Below, in pieces: positions 4,167 to 5,416 of a DNA stretch of 5,416 nt. Source of the stretch: Solirubrobacterales bacterium (GTDB lineage: Bacteria > Actinomycetota > Thermoleophilia > Solirubrobacterales > Solirubrobacteraceae); NCBI GenBank assembly GCA_019240015.1, contig JAFAZB010000497.1, positions 1-5,416 on the forward strand, in the 5' to 3' direction. The position numbers were made by a program, and so were the translations under genes. Under the pieces are notes generated by a model. It was given only the letters and a program-made list of their open reading frames with translations, had not been told where the DNA came from and made no database searches. Each line of letters starts with the position of its first letter. Positions within the stretch are counted from its first letter, which is position 1.

Positions 4167-5416
4167 AGCTCCTGTTCGACGCGATCGACGAGCCGGGGCT
4201 GAACACGCTCGCGGTCTACCAGCGCCGCGGCGGGTATGAGGCGCTGCGCCAGGCGCTGCGCTCCTCGCCCGAGGAAGTGCTGAACAGCATCACCGAATCG
4301 GAGCTGCGCGGCCGCGGCGGGGCGGGGTTTCAGATGGGCAAGAAGGCCTCGTTCCTGCCCCACGGCGAGATGGACAAGTACCTCGTCTGCAACGCGGACG
4401 AGTCGGAGCCCGGGACCTTCAAGGACCGCGAGCTGATGCAGAAGAACCCCCATATGCTGATCGAGGGGATCGTGATCGCGACCTGGGCCACCGGGATCAA
4501 CCGCGCGTTCATCTACATCCGCGGCGAGTACTCCCACCAGGCCGACATCCTCGAAGCGGCGATCGCCGAAGCCGAGCAGGCCGGTTATCTCGGCCGGCGG
4601 ATCCTCGATTCCGAGCACAGCATCAGCCTGGTGCTGCACCGCGGTGCCGGCGCCTACATCTGCGGCGAGGAGACGGGCCTGCTCGATTCGCTCGAGGGCA
4701 AGCGCGGCAACCCCCGGCTCAAGCCGCCGTTCCCGGCGATCGAGGGGCTGTACCACGGTCCAACCCTGATCAACAACGTGGAGACGCTCTGCACGGTGCC
4801 GCACATCGTCCGGATGGGCGGCGCAGAGTACGCCAAGCTCGGCACCGAGACCTCAACCGGGACGAAGGTCGTGTCGGTCTCCGGCGACGTGCAACGGCCC
4901 GGCAACTACGAGGTCACGCTGGGCGTCTCCTCGCGCGAGATCATCTACGACCTCGCGGGCGGTCCTCCCGACGGGCGCGAGGTCAAGTTCTGGTTCCCGG
5001 GCGGATCGAGCGCGCCGGTGCTGACCAAGGACGACCTCGACATCCCCTACGACTTCGACTCGCTGGCGAAAGCGGGCTCGATGCTCGGGTCGGGCGCGAT
5101 CATCGTCGTCGACGACTCGCACAGCGTGCTCGAGGTCGCGCTCAAGGTGGCCAAGTTCTACGCGCACGAGTCGTGCGGCAAGTGCGTCCCCTGCCGCGAG
5201 GGCACCAACTGGACCGTGAAGATGCTCGAGCGGATCGGCTCCGGAGAGGCCACCCCGATGGACCTCGACATCATGGCTTCGGTCCAGGAGCAGATCATCG
5301 GCAACTGCCTGTGCGTGCTCGGCGATGCGATGGCGATGCCGATCGGCTCGATGGTCGAGAAGTTCCGCTCGGAGCTCGAGGCGGAGATCGAGCACGCCCG
5401 GGAGCGCGCCGGGGGC
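4163..5416 (+). CDS. nuoF: NADH-quinone oxidoreductase subunit F (51 kDa, FMN and NADH binding), 3' end outside window
   Basis: NuoF oxidises NADH with its FMN and passes electrons to [4Fe-4S] cluster N3. The open frame gives 418 residues with no stop; family members have about 420-450, so only a short tail is likely missing. Seen in order: glycine-rich FMN/NADH loop GRGGAGFQMGKK (50-61); NADESEPGTFKDRE (77-90); AYICGEET (164-171); the SLEGKRGNPR and KPPFPA region (176-192); INNVETL (203-209); and N3 ligands Cys338, Cys341, Cys344 in ESCGKCVPCREGT plus Cys384 in CVLGDA. By alignment with Thermus Nqo1, the nucleotide-contact residues Phe56, Lys61, Phe64, Glu82, Glu170 and Phe190 are kept. The loop is unusual: FQMGKKAS replaces the common F-P-T-G-x-K-W-S, so Trp is Ala. 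Cys382 is an extra cysteine next to the ligand loop. GTG 4163 overlaps the nuoE stop (GTGA) with GGAG 8 nt upstream. nuoG is expected next. Confidence 0.97.
   Translation, partial: MKLLFDAIDEPGLNTLAVYQRRGGYEALRQALRSSPEEVLNSITESELRGRGGAGFQMGKKASFLPHGEMDKYLVCNADESEPGTFKDRELMQKNPHMLIEGIVIATWATGINRAFIYIRGEYSHQADILEAAIAEAEQAGYLGRRILDSEHSISLVLHRGAGAYICGEETGLLDSLEGKRGNPRLKPPFPAIEGLYHGPTLINNVETLCTVPHIVRMGGAEYAKLGTETSTGTKVVSVSGDVQRPGNYEVTLGVSSREIIYDLAGGPPDGREVKFWFPGGSSAPVLTKDDLDIPYDFDSLAKAGSMLGSGAIIVVDDSHSVLEVALKVAKFYAHESCGKCVPCREGTNWTVKMLERIGSGEATPMDLDIMASVQEQIIGNCLCVLGDAMAMPIGSMVEKFRSELEAEIEHARERAGG

Noticed and set aside
3983..4804. Minus-strand open frame (273 codons) opposite nuoE/nuoF, and a similar one at 4853-5395
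   Set aside because: Both are antisense to conserved NuoF motifs and cross the nuoE/nuoF boundary or run inside nuoF with no promoter, Shine-Dalgarno or family wording of their own.

Overview
The window is the 5' part of a canonical 14-subunit-type respiratory complex I (NADH:quinone oxidoreductase) operon, reading left to right as nuoA-nuoB-nuoC-nuoD-nuoE-nuoF. NuoF runs off the right edge without a stop. High GC content, GTG starts, tight gene overlaps and a separate NuoC and NuoD point to an actinobacterium. The NuoB wording (CCSSMGVFNNY followed by ALVPADKFMP), the NuoF wording (GRGGAGFQMGKKAS) and a separately encoded helical protein upstream make me favour the Thermoleophilia (Solirubrobacterales/Gaiellales side). 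That placement rests on remembered family wording, not on a search.

Layout: bases 1-48 hold two perfect copies of an 18-bp GC-only unit at the window edge. Bases 49-522 (minus strand) encode a small four-helix membrane protein, divergent from the operon. Its first three helices look like one half of a heme A synthase (CtaA/Cox15) bundle, but it is not a recognised characterised gene. Bases 523-581 are the only clearly non-coding, relatively AT-rich stretch. They carry a perfect 15-bp inverted repeat and a candidate -10 element placed so that nuoA (GTG at 582) would be translated from a leaderless or nearly leaderless mRNA. From 582 onward the nuo genes are packed: nuoA/nuoB overlap by 10 nt, nuoB/nuoC by 8, nuoD/nuoE and nuoE/nuoF by 4 each. 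The only gap is 43 nt between nuoC and nuoD.

How the products work together: NuoF (FMN, 4Fe-4S cluster N3) and NuoE (2Fe-2S cluster N1a) take electrons from NADH. Electrons then pass through NuoG (expected just downstream, outside the window) to NuoB, whose N2 cluster reduces quinone in the pocket formed with NuoD. NuoC docks the peripheral arm, and NuoA is the first membrane subunit, at the junction of the quinone cavity and the proton-pumping arm. All cluster ligands and the main quinone and nucleotide-site residues can be seen, so the encoded subunits look functional. I found no mobile element, CRISPR array or RNA gene. The unusual points are the divergent control region, the CtaA-like half-bundle protein, the hexamer repeat that doubles as the nuoF ribosome-binding region, and several lineage-type substitutions in NuoB and NuoF.
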